Of a DNA stretch of 64,000 nucleotides, positions 42,845 to 51,577 are shown piece after piece. Positions within the stretch are counted from its first letter, which is position 1. Every line of letters starts with the position of its first letter. Both the position numbers and the translations under genes were made by a program. The stretch is from Autumnicola psychrophila (lineage in GTDB: Bacteria > Bacteroidota > Bacteroidia > Flavobacteriales > Flavobacteriaceae), in NCBI RefSeq assembly GCF_031846645.1, contig NZ_JAVRHN010000002.1, positions 62,001 to 126,000 on the forward strand, written 5' to 3'. The notes under the pieces were generated by a model. That model was not told the DNA's origin, did no database searches, and worked only from the letters and a program-made list of their open reading frames with translations.

Positions 42845-44455
42845 TTAATTTCTCTTTTTTTGAATCCAAAGATTTTCCATATCTTCCAATGTTCTTCCTT
42901 TTGTTTCAGGCACATATTTCCAGATAAACACCAGGGAAAGAAAGGCCATTACACCATATATCCAGTAGGAGAAACCATGATTAAAAGCCTCAACAAGTGC
43001 GGCATTGTTGTTCATCATTGGAAAAGTCCAGGAAACCAAAAGATTTGCCAACCATTGTACAGCAACAGCCACAGCCATCACCCCCCTTATCTTGTTCGGG
43101 AAAATTTCTGATAGCAAAACCCACGTAACTGGACCCCAGGACATCGCAAAAGCCGCGATATATAATAGCATAAGAAGTAATGCCGGCAAACCTTCAACCT
43201 GTAAGTAAAGAGCAAAACCAAGTCCTATCATACTAATAGCCATTACTGCACTACCTATCATCATCAGTTTTTTCCTTCCGAAGTTATCCACTGTCATTAT
43301 AGCAAGTACTGTAAAGAGCATATTTATAGCTCCAACGATTATTGTTTGCAGCATGGAAGCATCGGTTTCCATTCCCATTCCTTCAAAGATCTGAGGAGCG
43401 TAATAAAGCACTACGTTAATACCCACAAATTGCTGAAAAACCGAAAGTACGATGCCTATGATAACCACAGTCCAGCCATAAGAAAGCCAGTGAGATTTGG
43501 TACGACTAAAAGAAGCTTTAATCTCTGTCAGGATCTGTGATGCTTTGTCGGGACCGTTCAGTTTTGTAAGAACTTTCATCGCATCTTCTTCATTACCCTT
43601 CATCGTTTGGAAACGAGGTGTTTTAGGGACCATAAACAGGAATAATAAGAATAAAAGTGCCGGTATTGCTTCAGATAAGAACATATATCTCCATCCCGTT
43701 TCGTTGATCCACGCCTCTGTTTGACCACTCACGATAAAGTAATTAACGAAATATACTACAAGCATACCTGTCACAATAGCGAATTGATTAAACGAAACTA
43801 ACTTACCCCGAATGTTTGCAGGAGCCATTTCAGCTATATAAATAGGCGCAAGCATACTGGCAAGCCCCACACCTATTCCTCCAATAATACGGTAGATAAT
43901 AAAAGAAGTCAGAAAGTTCCCGGGGAAAATGTTCATGGCTTCAGGATAAGAAGATCCACAGGCAGAAAGAAGGAAAAGAAGTGCTGCTAAAATAAGGCCA
44001 TTTCGACGACCAATAGAATTTGCAGCATTATCTCCCAGGGAGGCACCAATTATGCAACCTACAAGAGCACTGCTTACCATAAAACCTAAAATAGAGTTCC
44101 GTAAATTTTCTGTTAAAACACCTGGTAAGGTCAAAAACTGAAAATAATAAATAGCACCACCTAAAAGAAGAATTCCACCAATAATAATATACGCAGTGCT
44201 ACGCTTAAAAAATTTTAGAATAAATGAAGCGAACAGAAATCCAATTGCGAGTATACATATACTAATGATGACTTTAAATTGGAAAATACTATTTTCTGCA
44301 ATTGTAAGGTTATTTTCCAGGGAGGTAATAAATGAATTTTCCAACGCCCCTACTGCACCAGAAATTACTGCAGTGTCATAACCAAAAAGCAATCCGCCAA
44401 GGCTGGCTACGATGGTTATGAGGTAAACACTTTTTTGACTAATTTTTTCTGTCAT
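42845..44455 (-). CDS. xylE: MFS sugar:proton symporter (xylose permease type)
   Basis: A 536-aa major-facilitator sugar porter with 12 membrane segments. It carries the sugar-porter marks GGLLFGYDTAVISGA (helix 1), the GRRNG loop between helices 2 and 3, PIYIAEMAPANIRGKLVSFNQ (helix 6 region), QQFVGINVVLYYAP (helix 7) and PETKGRTLEDME at the end. A XylE-type D-xylose:H+ symporter is inferred from the operon. A longer loop region after helix 2 (about residues 40-60) is unusual but shared by Bacteroidota members. Confidence 0.92.
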   Translation of the reverse strand: MTEKISQKSVYLITIVASLGGLLFGYDTAVISGAVGALENSFITSLENNLTIAENSIFQFKVIISICILAIGFLFASFILKFFKRSTAYIIIGGILLLGGAIYYFQFLTLPGVLTENLRNSILGFMVSSALVGCIIGASLGDNAANSIGRRNGLILAALLFLLSACGSSYPEAMNIFPGNFLTSFIIYRIIGGIGVGLASMLAPIYIAEMAPANIRGKLVSFNQFAIVTGMLVVYFVNYFIVSGQTEAWINETGWRYMFLSEAIPALLFLLFLFMVPKTPRFQTMKGNEEDAMKVLTKLNGPDKASQILTEIKASFSRTKSHWLSYGWTVVIIGIVLSVFQQFVGINVVLYYAPQIFEGMGMETDASMLQTIIVGAINMLFTVLAIMTVDNFGRKKLMMIGSAVMAISMIGLGFALYLQVEGLPALLLMLLYIAAFAMSWGPVTWVLLSEIFPNKIRGVMAVAVAVQWLANLLVSWTFPMMNNNAALVEAFNHGFSYWIYGVMAFLSLVFIWKYVPETKGRTLEDMENLWIQKKRN

Positions 44456-44479
44456 TCCTTTGTAAGATTACTTAAAACG

Positions 44480-44576
44480 AAACTTATAGTTTGTATGACC
44501 ACAAGTTTAAATATTAATTTTTACTTTAGCAATTAATTAGGGGTTTTTATTAAAATTTCTTAATATGCAAACTTGT
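44480..44576. promoter_or_regulatory. Candidate operator region between xylE and the NUDIX regulator
   Basis: Between the divergent genes are AAACT-TAT-AGTTT (44480-44492, inverted arms of 5 bp) and an inverted pair ACAAGTTT (about 44501-44508) and AAACTTGT (44569-44576), 60 bp apart. These share the half-site AAACTT. They are plausible binding sites for the neighbouring regulator. TAAGTTTC on the minus strand (44486-44479) is one base off a -7 box for xylE and would be covered by the first site. Confidence 0.4.
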
Positions 44577-44643
44577 ATTTCTATTTAATCTGAAAATACA
44601 TACTCGAAAAATACAATATAGTTACATTCCAACTAGCAGTCTA

Positions 44644-45363
44644 ATGAAAAAATTCTTAATAAATGAAGAATCTGGTGAATTAACTGAGACACCAGTAATG
44701 AGTTCTATAACAATAGATTGTGTTGTATTTGGTTTTGAAAATGGAAGTCTGGAAATCCTGCTGGTCAAGCACGGGAGAGGAATAAGAAAAGGCGAATGGG
44801 GACTTCCCGGAGGTTGGATTAAAGAAGATGAAGGAATAGATGCCGCAGCCCACCGGCTCCTGCGCGAGCTTACAGGGCTTAATAATATCTATCTTGAACA
44901 GCTAAAAGCTTTTGGTGATCCTGAACGCTTCCCTGTAGGCCGAGTCATCACCATTGGTTACAACGCCCTCATTAAACGGGAGGATTATGACGTAAAAGCG
45001 GGTTTTACAGCTTCAGAAGCAAAATGGTTTAAGATTCGGGAAATACCAGACTTGATATATGATCATAATGAAATCCTTAATTACAGCCTAAAACGATTGC
45101 GACGACGGGTAAGACAGGCTCCTATAGGATTTAATTTACTGCCAGAAAAATTTACTTTATTACAACTCATGCAGTTATATGAAGAAATACTGGATATGGA
45201 AATGGATAAGCCCAACTTCCGCAGAAAAATCTTGAGAATGAAGCTTTTGGTCGACCTTAATGAAAAACAAAAAGATGTTTCTCACAGGGCCGCAAAACTT
45301 TATCAATTCGATAATACTATTTATAGAAAATTGACGGAAAAAGGCTTCAGCTTTGAGTTTTAA
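44644..45363 (+). CDS. NrtR/AraR-type NUDIX-domain regulator, probable xylose regulator
   Basis: A 239-aa protein with a Nudix domain (about residues 20-150) and a C-terminal winged-helix region (about 160-235, FTLLQLMQLYEEILD and FRRKILRMKLLVDL). The Nudix box GGWIKEDEGI...LLRELTGL lacks the EE of the REUxEE core, so hydrolase activity is unlikely. This is the hallmark of NrtR-family sugar regulators such as Bacteroides AraR. Its divergence from xylE-xylB-xylA suggests it responds to xylose or a xylose metabolite. Confidence 0.85.
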   Translation: MKKFLINEESGELTETPVMSSITIDCVVFGFENGSLEILLVKHGRGIRKGEWGLPGGWIKEDEGIDAAAHRLLRELTGLNNIYLEQLKAFGDPERFPVGRVITIGYNALIKREDYDVKAGFTASEAKWFKIREIPDLIYDHNEILNYSLKRLRRRVRQAPIGFNLLPEKFTLLQLMQLYEEILDMEMDKPNFRRKILRMKLLVDLNEKQKDVSHRAAKLYQFDNTIYRKLTEKGFSFEF

Positions 45364-45550
45364 ATTCTCTGAAGAATACCTTTTTAACCTTCTTCTTATA
45401 TCTCTATTACGTTCAATTTACTCCAAAAAGGAACATAATCTTCTATGCAACTTTTGCGCAACCTATAAACTTTTCCTCTATTCTAAAAAAAATAAGTGTT
45501 ATTTTTACTATTACTTAAGGCAGTGGAGACGTAGTACTCCAGACTTTTGT

Positions 45551-45558
45551 TATATTTG
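45551..45558 (+). promoter_or_regulatory. Possible -7 box of the lacI-type regulator
   Basis: TATATTTG fits TAnnTTTG and lies 51 bp upstream of the chosen start. A convincing -33 element is not visible. Confidence 0.35.
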
Positions 45559-45609
45559 AAATTCCTGCGCAATACAAAATCTTTGTTGTTTGCCTTTAAG
45601 AGTACACGA

Positions 45610-46665
45610 ATGAAGAAAAAAAAAGAAGTTACGATTTATGATCTTGCAAAAGTATTAAATTATTCCCCATCAACTATTTCCAGGGCACTTAACAACCATA
45701 AAAGTATAAGCCAAAAAACTACCAAAGAAATACACAAGATCGCCAAAGATCTGGGGTATCGCCCCAATAGTCTGGCAGCCAGCCTTCGGAATAATAAGAG
45801 CAAGACCATAGGTATCCTCGTCTCCAGGATCAATCGCCCCTTTAGTGCTTCAATAATCAGCGGAGTAGAAAATACAGCAAGAAAAGCTGGGTATAACGTT
45901 ATTATAAGCCAGTCTAATGACAAATATGAGAATGAAGTTACTAATGCCAAGGCATTATATGACAGCAGGGTTAGCGGACTTATAGTTTCTCTTAGTATGG
46001 AAACCATAAATACAAACCATTTTCAGCAGTTTGTAGATCAAAACATCCCAATAGTCTTTGTAGACCGTGTGCCTGCCGAATTTAATTCTTACAGGGTTAT
46101 AATCGACAATTATACAGCAGGATATAGGGCCACGCAGCATCTTATAGATCAGGGGTGCAGAAGGATTGCGCATTTTGCCGGCGCACAACATCTAAATGTT
46201 TATAACCTCCGCAAAAAAGGGCACCTCGATGCTTTAAGGGAAAATAATCTTGAGGTGGCAGATGAACTAATCATCCATTTGGATACAATGGGCTTTGAAG
46301 AAGGATGTCAAGCGACGAAAATGCTCCTGAATTTACCTCAACCTCCAGATGGCCTTTTTTCTTCTAATGATACCGCCGCAGTAAGTGCTATCTTAACTGC
46401 CAAAGATAAAGGGATTAAAATTCCCGAAGAGCTTGCAATAATAGGATTTAATGATGACCCCATGGCGTCTGTAGTAGAACCTGCTTTATCTACTGTTTCC
46501 CATCCCGCAACTAAAATGGGTGAAATTTCTGCGCAGAGAATTCTGGATCATTCTTCAAAAAAACTGGATTCAGATGTTTCTGAAATTACCATGTTGGATA
46601 CCGAAATTATTGTAAGAAGTTCAAGCAATAAGATAAATGCTCTCCGACTCATGGAAGGAAAATAG
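45610..46665 (+). CDS. LacI-family transcriptional regulator
   Basis: The start at 45610 (MKKKKEVTIYDLAKVLNYSP) puts the LacI HTH at the N-terminus; an upstream ATG at 45547 would add 21 residues and overlaps a likely -7 box. The product is 351 aa. The DNA-binding headpiece is TIYDLAKVLNYSPSTISRAL with the hinge YRPNSLAASLRNN, and a periplasmic-binding-protein-like sensor domain occupies about 60-340 (AIIGFNDDPMASVVEPALST). The adjacent operator at 47285-47298 and the glucuronoxylan cluster are its likely targets. The inducer is unknown. Confidence 0.93.
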   Translation: MKKKKEVTIYDLAKVLNYSPSTISRALNNHKSISQKTTKEIHKIAKDLGYRPNSLAASLRNNKSKTIGILVSRINRPFSASIISGVENTARKAGYNVIISQSNDKYENEVTNAKALYDSRVSGLIVSLSMETINTNHFQQFVDQNIPIVFVDRVPAEFNSYRVIIDNYTAGYRATQHLIDQGCRRIAHFAGAQHLNVYNLRKKGHLDALRENNLEVADELIIHLDTMGFEEGCQATKMLLNLPQPPDGLFSSNDTAAVSAILTAKDKGIKIPEELAIIGFNDDPMASVVEPALSTVSHPATKMGEISAQRILDHSSKKLDSDVSEITMLDTEIIVRSSSNKINALRLMEGK

Positions 46666-46822
46666 CTTAGTGGATATGCCTTTATGAACTATCTTTTTTA
46701 AATACCGAACCTGAAGAACCCTACTTTATTACCTTATAGCCTATTTCTAAAAAACGATACAACCATCCGTATCTCATCTTCAGATTCCCAATTTCCACAT
46801 TTCTTTCGTGCGAAGTAGATCC

Positions 46823-47041
46823 TCAAATGTAAATTGTAAATTCTCCTTTTTCTAAAATCCGTACTTCTTCTTCGTTTACAAGCTCCATCATTTCGGGGGT
46901 AATTTTAAACTTAATTTCTTCGGAAGCACCGGGCTCCAACCTGTCCCCAAAGTTTTATGAAGCAATTGACTCTCCTTCTTCTCCTTCAAGTACTCCAGAA
47001 ATTCCCAGAACAGCTATTTTAGTAAGTCTTTTCTTCCTGTA
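46823..47041 (-). pseudogene. Remnant of a GH3 beta-glucosidase/xylosidase C-terminus
   Basis: In one minus-strand frame the sequence reads KIAVLGISGVLEGEEGESIAS, then a TAA stop (46957-46955), then NFGDR joined directly to LEPGASEEIKFKITPEM and EKGEFTIYI with a natural stop at 46825-46823. LEGEEGES and GDR belong to the middle of the GH3 C-terminal domain. LEPG...TPEMM and the GEFTIYI end belong to the fibronectin-III-like tail. The stop codon, the missing middle and a missing N-terminal 600+ residues show a gene eroded by deletion. It probably once supplied beta-xylosidase or beta-glucosidase activity. Confidence 0.75.
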
Positions 47042-47284
47042 TCAATCGATTGATTAAATCATCCACTATCAGTAATATCTAATGTTGGTTTTCTGAATTC
47101 GTAGATTCAAAATTACTATTTTCCTGAGCTTATATAAGACAAAAGCTTATTAGAACTGGAAGAAGGAAGGCGCGCTTAGAATAGTGGTTCACGAAATTTT
47201 CAGGTATTCCAAATTAGAAGTTAGCAAAAAGTATAAGGAGATATAGTATTTTCTTTAATAAATAAAGCAGAAAATAAAATTTAA

Positions 47285-47298
47285 CGCAACCGATTGCG
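47285..47298. promoter_or_regulatory. LacI-type operator upstream of GH67
   Basis: CGCAACCGATTGCG is a 14-bp palindrome with 12 of 14 symmetric positions and the central CG typical of LacI-family operators. It lies 86 bp upstream of the GH67 start and about 620 bp downstream of the LacI gene. No second full copy was noticed in the window; CGCAACC half-sites occur near 45.45 kb and 8.43 kb. Confidence 0.65.
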
Positions 47299-47383
47299 CC
47301 AAAAATTTTGTTTACATCCTATTTTTACCTAATTTCCCGACTCAATCCATATTTTAGGTTAATTAATTTTTGAAAATATCTCC

Positions 47384-49549
47384 ATGAAGCTAAAAAAAAT
47401 CTCTCTACTGCTCCTTATCTTTTATTTCCCACTGGCTACGAATGCCCAAAGCGACTACGATTTGTGGCTCCAGTATGAAGAAATTCAGGATGCCGGTCTA
47501 AGTCAATCTTATCTTAATTTGCTTACCGGAATTAAGGTTATTGGAAATTCCCCAACACTGGACGCCTCCCGTCATGAAATTTCTAATGCGTATACTTCTT
47601 TTTTTGATGAGGAATTGAAAAATGCCAATTCTGGGGACGGACTCCTTATTTTGGCAAATATCGACCAGCTTCCTTCAGATCTAAGCAATTCTGTAAAATC
47701 CGATCTCGGAAAAATTAATTCTGAAGGTTATATTATAAGAAGTTTAAGTAATAATGGCAATAAAATCACACTTATTACCGGAAAAACAGATGTTGGAGTG
47801 CTTTACGGCAGCTTCCGCCTTATAAAAGAGATGCAATTACATAATGATATCTCAAATTTGGCAATTATCGATTCTCCAAAAATTCAGAAACGCGTATTAA
47901 ACCATTGGGACAACCTGGATCGTACTGTGGAGCGCGGATATGCCGGTTTTTCTCTTTGGGATTGGCACTTATTACCGGAATTAATTAAACCTGAATATAC
48001 GGATTATGCCCGTGCAAATGCTTCCATTGGAATTAATGGAACTGTTTTAACTAACGTAAATGCCAATTCGCTGATTCTTACAGAACAATATATTGAAAAA
48101 GTTAAAGCTCTTGCGGAAGTTTTTCGCCCTTACGGAATTCAGGTGTATTTAACTGCCCGGTTTTCTGCTCCGCTGGAAAGTGGTGATGTGGACACCGCCG
48201 ATCCCTTGAATGCTGAAGTAAAACAATGGTGGAAAGATAAAGCTGATGAAATTTATGCTGAAATTCCTGATTTTGGAGGTTTTCTCGTAAAAGCAAATTC
48301 TGAAGGTCAGCCGGGACCTAATAATTATGACCGGACGCACGTTGACGGAGCAAATATGCTTGCAGAAGCGGTTGCCCCCCACGATGGGATTATAATGTGG
48401 CGTGCCTTTGTTTATTCTGAACATGATCCTGAAGACCGTGCAAAACAGGCCTATTCTGAATTTGTTCCTTTCGATGGTCAATTTAAGGACAATGTTTTGG
48501 TTCAGGTTAAAAATGGACCAATAGATTTCCAGCCGAGAGAACCTTTTCATCCTATGTTTGGTGCAATGCCCAATACTCCTTTGATGATGGAATTTCAGAT
48601 TACTCAGGAATATCTTGGATTCGCTTCACACCTGGTATATCTTCCGAAGTTATTTGAAGAAACCCTTGAGGAGGATACTTATGTGAATGGAGAAAATTCC
48701 ACAGTAGCTAAAGTTATTGATGGAAGCCTTTCCAACAAAAAACTTACCGGCATCGCAGGAGTGGCAAATATTGGTACTGCAAAAAACTGGACAGGACATC
48801 CCTTTGGACAAAGTAGCTGGTATGGCTTTGGAAGACTTGCCTGGGATCCTTACATGAGTTCTGAAGAAATAGCTGAAGAATGGCTGAAAATGACATTCAC
48901 CAACGAAGACGAATTTGTAGAGCCGGTTACAGATTTAATGATAAAATCACGTGAAGCCGTGGTAAAATATATGACTCCGCTGGGCTTACACCATATTATG
49001 GATACAGGTCATCATTATGGACCGGGACCATGGGTGAGCAATCTTTCAAGACCCGAATGGAATCCCGTGTACTATCATAAAGCAGATACTGATGGTATTG
49101 GTTTTGACCGCACCACTTCCGGCAGTGACGCACTTTCTCAATATGCAGATCCTATTGCCGAAAGATATAATTCCCCGGAAACTACTCCAGAGAAATATCT
49201 TCTCTGGTTCCATCATTTACCATGGGATTACCAAATGAAAAATGGAGAAACTTTATGGCACAACCTGGCTATCACTTATCAGGAAGGTGTGGAAGATGTA
49301 GAAGAGATGGTGGAAACCTGGAAGAACATGGAGGAATATGTAGATCAGGAACGCTATGAAAAAGTTTCAATGTTTTTGCAGATTCAGCTTAAAGAAGCAA
49401 AATGGTGGCGCGATGCGTGTCTTACTTATTTTCAGGAGTTTTCAAACATGGAAATTCCGGAAACTGTACCTCAACCAGAACATGACCTTAAATACTATAA
49501 ATCCCTTGAATTTCCTTTTGCTCCAGGCATAAGGCCGTCCTGGGAATAA
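47384..49549 (+). CDS. aguA: GH67 alpha-glucuronidase
   Basis: A 721-aa secreted alpha-glucuronidase with signal peptide MKLKKISLLLLIFYFPLATNAQ. The catalytic set can be placed: the acid Glu in KANSEGQPGPNNY (about E307), the base pair Asp in KNGPIDFQPREP (D381) and Glu in FQITQEYLGF (E409). The 28-residue distance between the last two matches Cellvibrio GlcA67A. GH67 removes (4-O-methyl)glucuronate from the non-reducing end of xylo-oligosaccharides, after GH10 cleavage. First gene of the operator-controlled cluster. Confidence 0.96.
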   Translation: MKLKKISLLLLIFYFPLATNAQSDYDLWLQYEEIQDAGLSQSYLNLLTGIKVIGNSPTLDASRHEISNAYTSFFDEELKNANSGDGLLILANIDQLPSDLSNSVKSDLGKINSEGYIIRSLSNNGNKITLITGKTDVGVLYGSFRLIKEMQLHNDISNLAIIDSPKIQKRVLNHWDNLDRTVERGYAGFSLWDWHLLPELIKPEYTDYARANASIGINGTVLTNVNANSLILTEQYIEKVKALAEVFRPYGIQVYLTARFSAPLESGDVDTADPLNAEVKQWWKDKADEIYAEIPDFGGFLVKANSEGQPGPNNYDRTHVDGANMLAEAVAPHDGIIMWRAFVYSEHDPEDRAKQAYSEFVPFDGQFKDNVLVQVKNGPIDFQPREPFHPMFGAMPNTPLMMEFQITQEYLGFASHLVYLPKLFEETLEEDTYVNGENSTVAKVIDGSLSNKKLTGIAGVANIGTAKNWTGHPFGQSSWYGFGRLAWDPYMSSEEIAEEWLKMTFTNEDEFVEPVTDLMIKSREAVVKYMTPLGLHHIMDTGHHYGPGPWVSNLSRPEWNPVYYHKADTDGIGFDRTTSGSDALSQYADPIAERYNSPETTPEKYLLWFHHLPWDYQMKNGETLWHNLAITYQEGVEDVEEMVETWKNMEEYVDQERYEKVSMFLQIQLKEAKWWRDACLTYFQEFSNMEIPETVPQPEHDLKYYKSLEFPFAPGIRPSWE

Positions 49550-49635
49550 TTGATTTCTAAACCCTAAGTGAATATTTAACTGAAGTAAACTATGGCAATT
49601 AAACAATCAAATTGCTGTATTTCAATATTACTATA

Positions 49636-50379
49636 ATGAAAAACAATCTAACTGCAATTGTCACCGGCGCTAATGCCGGACTGGGATATGCTACCGCAAA
49701 AAAGTTTTGTGACAACGGTATTATTACTTATGTAAACGGAAGAAACGAGGAAAAAACCATGAAAGCCTGTGAAGAGCTCGGGCCAAATGCAAGACCTTTT
49801 ATTCTCGACCTTAACAATCTTAAAGAAATTCCGGAAGCCGTAGCGAAAATTACCAAAGAAGCAGGGACCATCGATATTTTGGTGAATAACGCCGGGATCA
49901 ATATGAAAAAGGAATTTATGGAAGTAACCGATGAGGAATTCCAGTCGATCCTCCATACCAATGTGACCAGTGTATTTGTGATGAGCCGCGAAGTTTCAAA
50001 ATTTATGAAAGAGAAGAATTCCGGGAGTATAATCAACATCAGCTCTATGGCCGCACAGTATGGAATCCCAAAAGTTATTGCTTATTCTGCAAGTAAAACC
50101 GCCATAGAAGGAATGACGCGTGCCATGGCTGTAGATCTCGCCCAATACGGAATCAGGGTAAATTGTGTTGCACCAGGATTTATAAAGACGAACATGTCTG
50201 GTAAAGCATTGGACAGTGATCCCGAAAGAAAGAATAAAGTCCTTTCCAGGACACCAATGGGCAGGCTTGGAGAACCTTCAGATATTGGAGATGCTGTTTT
50301 CTACTACGCCACGACAGAATCTAAATTTACAACAGGAACTATACTGCCTATAGATGGTGGTAACTCAATAGGATTTTAG
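49636..50379 (+). CDS. SDR dehydrogenase, probable D-fructuronate reductase (UxuB role)
   Basis: The start at 49636 (MKNNLTAIVTGANAGLGYAT) gives 247 aa; an upstream ATG at 49612 adds eight non-family residues. It is a classical SDR: TGANAGLG, NNAG, Ser in ISSMAAQ, YSASK, and the C-terminal PIDGGNS. The next gene, 1 bp downstream, is mannonate dehydratase, so it most likely performs the preceding step, fructuronate to mannonate. This is context inference: the family also contains gluconate 5-dehydrogenases and KduD. Confidence 0.85.
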   Translation: MKNNLTAIVTGANAGLGYATAKKFCDNGIITYVNGRNEEKTMKACEELGPNARPFILDLNNLKEIPEAVAKITKEAGTIDILVNNAGINMKKEFMEVTDEEFQSILHTNVTSVFVMSREVSKFMKEKNSGSIINISSMAAQYGIPKVIAYSASKTAIEGMTRAMAVDLAQYGIRVNCVAPGFIKTNMSGKALDSDPERKNKVLSRTPMGRLGEPSDIGDAVFYYATTESKFTTGTILPIDGGNSIGF

Positions 50380-50380
50380 T

Positions 50381-51556
50381 ATGTACAACATGACACAAAC
50401 CATGCGGTGGTATGGGCCGCAGGATATTATTTCTTTAAAAGAACTAAAGCAGGCAGGCGTTACAGGAATTGTAACTGCCTTACACCATGTACCGGTAGGC
50501 GAGGTGTGGCAGGTGAAAGATATTGAAGACAGAATTAAAACTATAGAAGATGCCGGCCTGGAGTGGAAAGTGATAGAAAGTCTTCCTGTTCATGAGGATA
50601 TTAAAAGACAAACAGGTAATTACAAGCAGCTCATAGAAAATTACAAGCAGAGCATTAAAAATGTTGCAGAATGTGGCCTGAAAGTGATCACCTATAATTT
50701 TATGCCAATCCTGGACTGGCTTAGGACAGACCACAATTTTGAGAATGAAGATGGTTCTAAGGTATTAAGGTATCATCCTGCGAAATTTGCCTTTTTCGAC
50801 CTCTTTCTTCTGAAAAGGGAAAATGCCGAAAAAGATTATTCTGAAGAAGAAATAGAAGAAGCCAGGAAGACCGGTGAAAAGCTTTCTTCAGAAGAAAAAG
50901 AAATATTATTTAGCAATGTCTTACTGGGACTTCCTGGTAGTTCTGAAAATTTTACTTCGGAAATTATTAAAGAACAGCTAAAGGCTTACGATCATATAGA
51001 CGATAATAAACTAAGACAAAATCTTGTTCATTTTTTATCTGAAGTTGCTCCGGTGGCCGAAGCGGCTGGAGTAAAACTGGCAATTCATCCCGATGATCCA
51101 CCATTTTCAGTTTTGGGGCTTCCAAGAGTGGTAAGCACCCAGGCCGATATTGAGCATCTTTTAAAGGAGGTTGATATAAAAGCCAACGGTCTTTGCTACT
51201 GCACCGGCTCCCTTGGCGGAAGACAAGAGAATGATCTTGTTGAAATATTTGAAAAATCTAAAGACAGGATACATTTTCTACATTTAAGAAACGTAAAGCA
51301 CGAGAGCAACGGAATCTTTCGGGAATCAGATCACCTGGACGGTGCTGTTCCGATGGCGGAAGTTGTTAGCCGTATCCTTTCTTACATGAATGAGAAAAAA
51401 ATCAGTCTGCCAATGCGGCCAGATCATGGTTACCTGCATTCTGCCGAAGATCACAGGAATTACTACCCCGGTTATTCCTTAATCGGGAGATTAAAAGGAC
51501 TTGCCGAATTAAGAGGACTTGAAAAAGGACTGGAAAAAAGTATAACCTCAGCATAA
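50381..51556 (+). CDS. uxuA: Mannonate dehydratase
   Basis: A 391-aa enzyme dehydrating D-mannonate to 2-keto-3-deoxygluconate. The N-terminal signature is TMRWYGPQD, then VTGIVTALHHVPVGEVW as in E. coli UxuA. Metal and catalytic regions include LAIHPDDPPFSVLGLPRV, CYCTGSLGG, HLRNVKHE and MRPDHGY. The start may be M1 or M4 (MTQTMRWYG), the latter matching relatives better. It is coupled to the SDR gene one base upstream. Confidence 0.96.
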   Translation: MYNMTQTMRWYGPQDIISLKELKQAGVTGIVTALHHVPVGEVWQVKDIEDRIKTIEDAGLEWKVIESLPVHEDIKRQTGNYKQLIENYKQSIKNVAECGLKVITYNFMPILDWLRTDHNFENEDGSKVLRYHPAKFAFFDLFLLKRENAEKDYSEEEIEEARKTGEKLSSEEKEILFSNVLLGLPGSSENFTSEIIKEQLKAYDHIDDNKLRQNLVHFLSEVAPVAEAAGVKLAIHPDDPPFSVLGLPRVVSTQADIEHLLKEVDIKANGLCYCTGSLGGRQENDLVEIFEKSKDRIHFLHLRNVKHESNGIFRESDHLDGAVPMAEVVSRILSYMNEKKISLPMRPDHGYLHSAEDHRNYYPGYSLIGRLKGLAELRGLEKGLEKSITSA

Positions 51557-51577
51557 TTTAAAAAAATCTATCACCAG

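Larger units (their letters stand above)
46666..47383. other. Intergenic region with GH3 remnant and operator
   Basis: Between the LacI gene and the GH67 gene no intact gene is seen. It contains the decayed GH3 end on the minus strand (46823-47041) and the LacI-type operator (47285-47298), both listed separately. The stretch 47050-47280 is AT-rich without recognisable coding sequence. Confidence 0.6.
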
